Assembly (NCBI GenBank): GCA_014859225.1
Contig: JACUUP010000094.1
Coordinates: 1-5,641 of the forward strand
Length of the DNA: 5,641 nucleotides
Direction: 5' to 3'
From: Candidatus Aerophobota bacterium
GTDB lineage: Bacteria; Aerophobota; Aerophobia; Aerophobales; B3-G15
Shown: positions 4,681 to 5,641 of the stretch, piece by piece
Position numbering within the stretch: position 1 is the stretch's first letter
Layout of the letters: every line of letters begins with the position of its first letter
Notes under the pieces: generated by a model
What the model saw: the letters and a program-made list of their open reading frames with translations, nothing else
Database searches by the model: none
What the model was told of the DNA's origin: nothing
Translations under genes and position numbers: made by a program

Positions 4681-5641
4681 ATGAAAGCTACAAAAGTTAT
4701 TCCCCAAAGGCCTAAAATTAAAGATGTGGCAAAATTAGCCGGGGTTTCCCCTGCCCTTGTTTCTTTAGCCCTTAATGGAAAACCCTATGTGAGCAAGCAG
4801 GCTAAAGAGAAAATCTACAGGGCTATAAAGAAACTTGGCTACAGACCAAACATCGTTGCCCGCAGCCTTCGGCAAAAAAGGACAGGTACTATAGGACTTG
4901 TGCTCTCTGACATTGCCAACCCATTTTTCCCTGAGATAGCAAGGGGGGTGGAGCAAAGAGCAAGAGAGTATGAATTCAATGTTATTTTGTGTAATACCGA
5001 TGCTGACCCTTTTCAGGAGGAAAAATCAATTGAGACCTTACTTTCAAAACAGGTAGATGGATTAATTATTAGTTCAGCAAGAAGTATTGATAACCTAAAA
5101 AGATACCTGAAAGAGAGTCGTCCCATAGTTCTTGTTAACAGGGACCCTGCCCCGGGTATGTTTGATTTCGTGGGAATAGATAATGTCTCGTCTGCTAAAG
5201 TAGCGGTTAATCATCTTATAAAACTTGGCCATGAAAGAATTGCTTTTATTGAGGGAGAACCCGCATCAGCGGCAAGCTTTGGTAGATATGAGGGGTATAA
5301 GATGGCATTGAAAGAAGCAAGGCTTTCTCTTAAGGAAAATTACGTAAGGATAGGATACTTAAAATATGAAGGCGGATATCGGGCGATGCTTTTCTTTTTA
5401 AGACAAACCTCTCCTCCAACAGCCGTTTTTTGCGCTAATGATATGATGGCTCTGGGAGCAATTGATGCCTGCATGGATAAAAATGTGAGAGCCCCGCAGG
5501 ATATGGCAATAGTTGGCTTTGATGATATGTGGGTAGCATCTTTAAAAACTGTTCAGCTCACAACAATGCGCCAGCCCCGCTCCCAAATAGGGGAAAAGGC
5601 TGTTGATTTAATGATGGAGAGAATTGAAGGCAAAAGAGATA
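4681..5641 (+). CDS. LacI-family transcriptional regulator, 3'-partial
   Basis: DNA-binding regulator of the LacI/GalR family, which usually represses sugar uptake or breakdown genes and is released by a small ligand. The frame stays open for 320 codons to the window edge, so about 10-25 residues are probably missing. Residues 13-33 are the helix-turn-helix (IKDVAKLAGVSPALVSLALNG). Residues 53-64 (GYRPNIVARSLR) hold the hinge helix that enters the minor groove. From 68 on is the periplasmic-binding-protein-like ligand domain: GTIGLVLSDIANPFFPEIARG, VDGLIISS, GHERIAFIEG, RYEGYKMAL (Arg202 at the usual ligand-contact site), FCANDMMALGAIDA, VGFDDM and TTMRQPRSQIGEKAVDLM. ATG-4681 is the only start that keeps the HTH whole: the frame is stopped upstream at 4636 and no other upstream start codon occurs. 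The Shine-Dalgarno is weak. It is divergent from recD2 and has a double operator just upstream. The ligand cannot be told. Arginine codons are mostly AGA/AGG. Confidence 0.96.
   Translation, partial: MKATKVIPQRPKIKDVAKLAGVSPALVSLALNGKPYVSKQAKEKIYRAIKKLGYRPNIVARSLRQKRTGTIGLVLSDIANPFFPEIARGVEQRAREYEFNVILCNTDADPFQEEKSIETLLSKQVDGLIISSARSIDNLKRYLKESRPIVLVNRDPAPGMFDFVGIDNVSSAKVAVNHLIKLGHERIAFIEGEPASAASFGRYEGYKMALKEARLSLKENYVRIGYLKYEGGYRAMLFFLRQTSPPTAVFCANDMMALGAIDACMDKNVRAPQDMAIVGFDDMWVASLKTVQLTTMRQPRSQIGEKAVDLMMERIEGKRD

Noticed and set aside
4765-4956. Minus-strand open frame of 63 codons
   Set aside because: Antisense shadow of the LacI-type regulator gene.

Overview
The window carries three protein genes and one tRNA. 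From left to right they are: a secreted subtilisin-like protease (+, its 5' end outside the window), a tRNA-Arg(UCU) (-), a RecD2-type DNA helicase (-), a 300-bp divergent promoter region, and a LacI-family transcription regulator (+, its 3' end outside the window). No CRISPR array, insertion sequence, rRNA or phage gene is visible.

Organism: the protease ends in a domain with the YPNPF start and SGVYFYQI / KKMLLMK end typical of type IX secretion (T9SS type A) sorting domains. This points to the Fibrobacteres-Chlorobi-Bacteroidetes (FCB) superphylum or a related candidate phylum. The readable promoters look like ordinary sigma-70 TTGACA / TATAAT sites rather than the TTTG / TAnnTTTG sites of Bacteroidetes proper, so a non-Bacteroidetes member (for example Ignavibacteria- or KSB1-like) is my preferred guess. 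That is an inference; genus and species cannot be read from this window.

Left part (1-2077): the protease reads as I9-type propeptide, S8 catalytic domain with complete Asp-His-Ser triad, two tandem Ig-like domains, and the sorting domain. It is probably exported through Sec, carried across the outer membrane by T9SS, and then released or anchored. It converges on the tRNA gene, with only 14 bp between its stop codon and the encoded CCA end.

Middle part (2092-4380): tRNA-Arg(UCU) lies directly downstream of recD2 on the same strand. A sigma-70-like promoter for the tRNA overlaps the last codons of recD2. The helicase is full length with all SF1B motifs and would act in DNA repair and recombination; it does not obviously share a pathway with its neighbours.

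Right part (4381-5641): the intergenic region holds a very good promoter facing recD2, and one or two promoters facing the LacI-type gene. Between the proximal LacI-gene promoter and the start codon are two matching copies of the 14-bp motif TTnAAnCGnTTnAA. Together they make a 30-bp palindrome with one mismatched pair. Each copy has the central-CpG form of LacI-family operators, so the regulator very likely represses itself; target genes are probably downstream, outside the window.

I do not see a wholly new system. The points most worth a second look are the paired LacI-type operator, the identical 39-nt tract shared by the two Ig-like domains, the tRNA promoter inside recD2, and the different arginine codon use of the protease gene.
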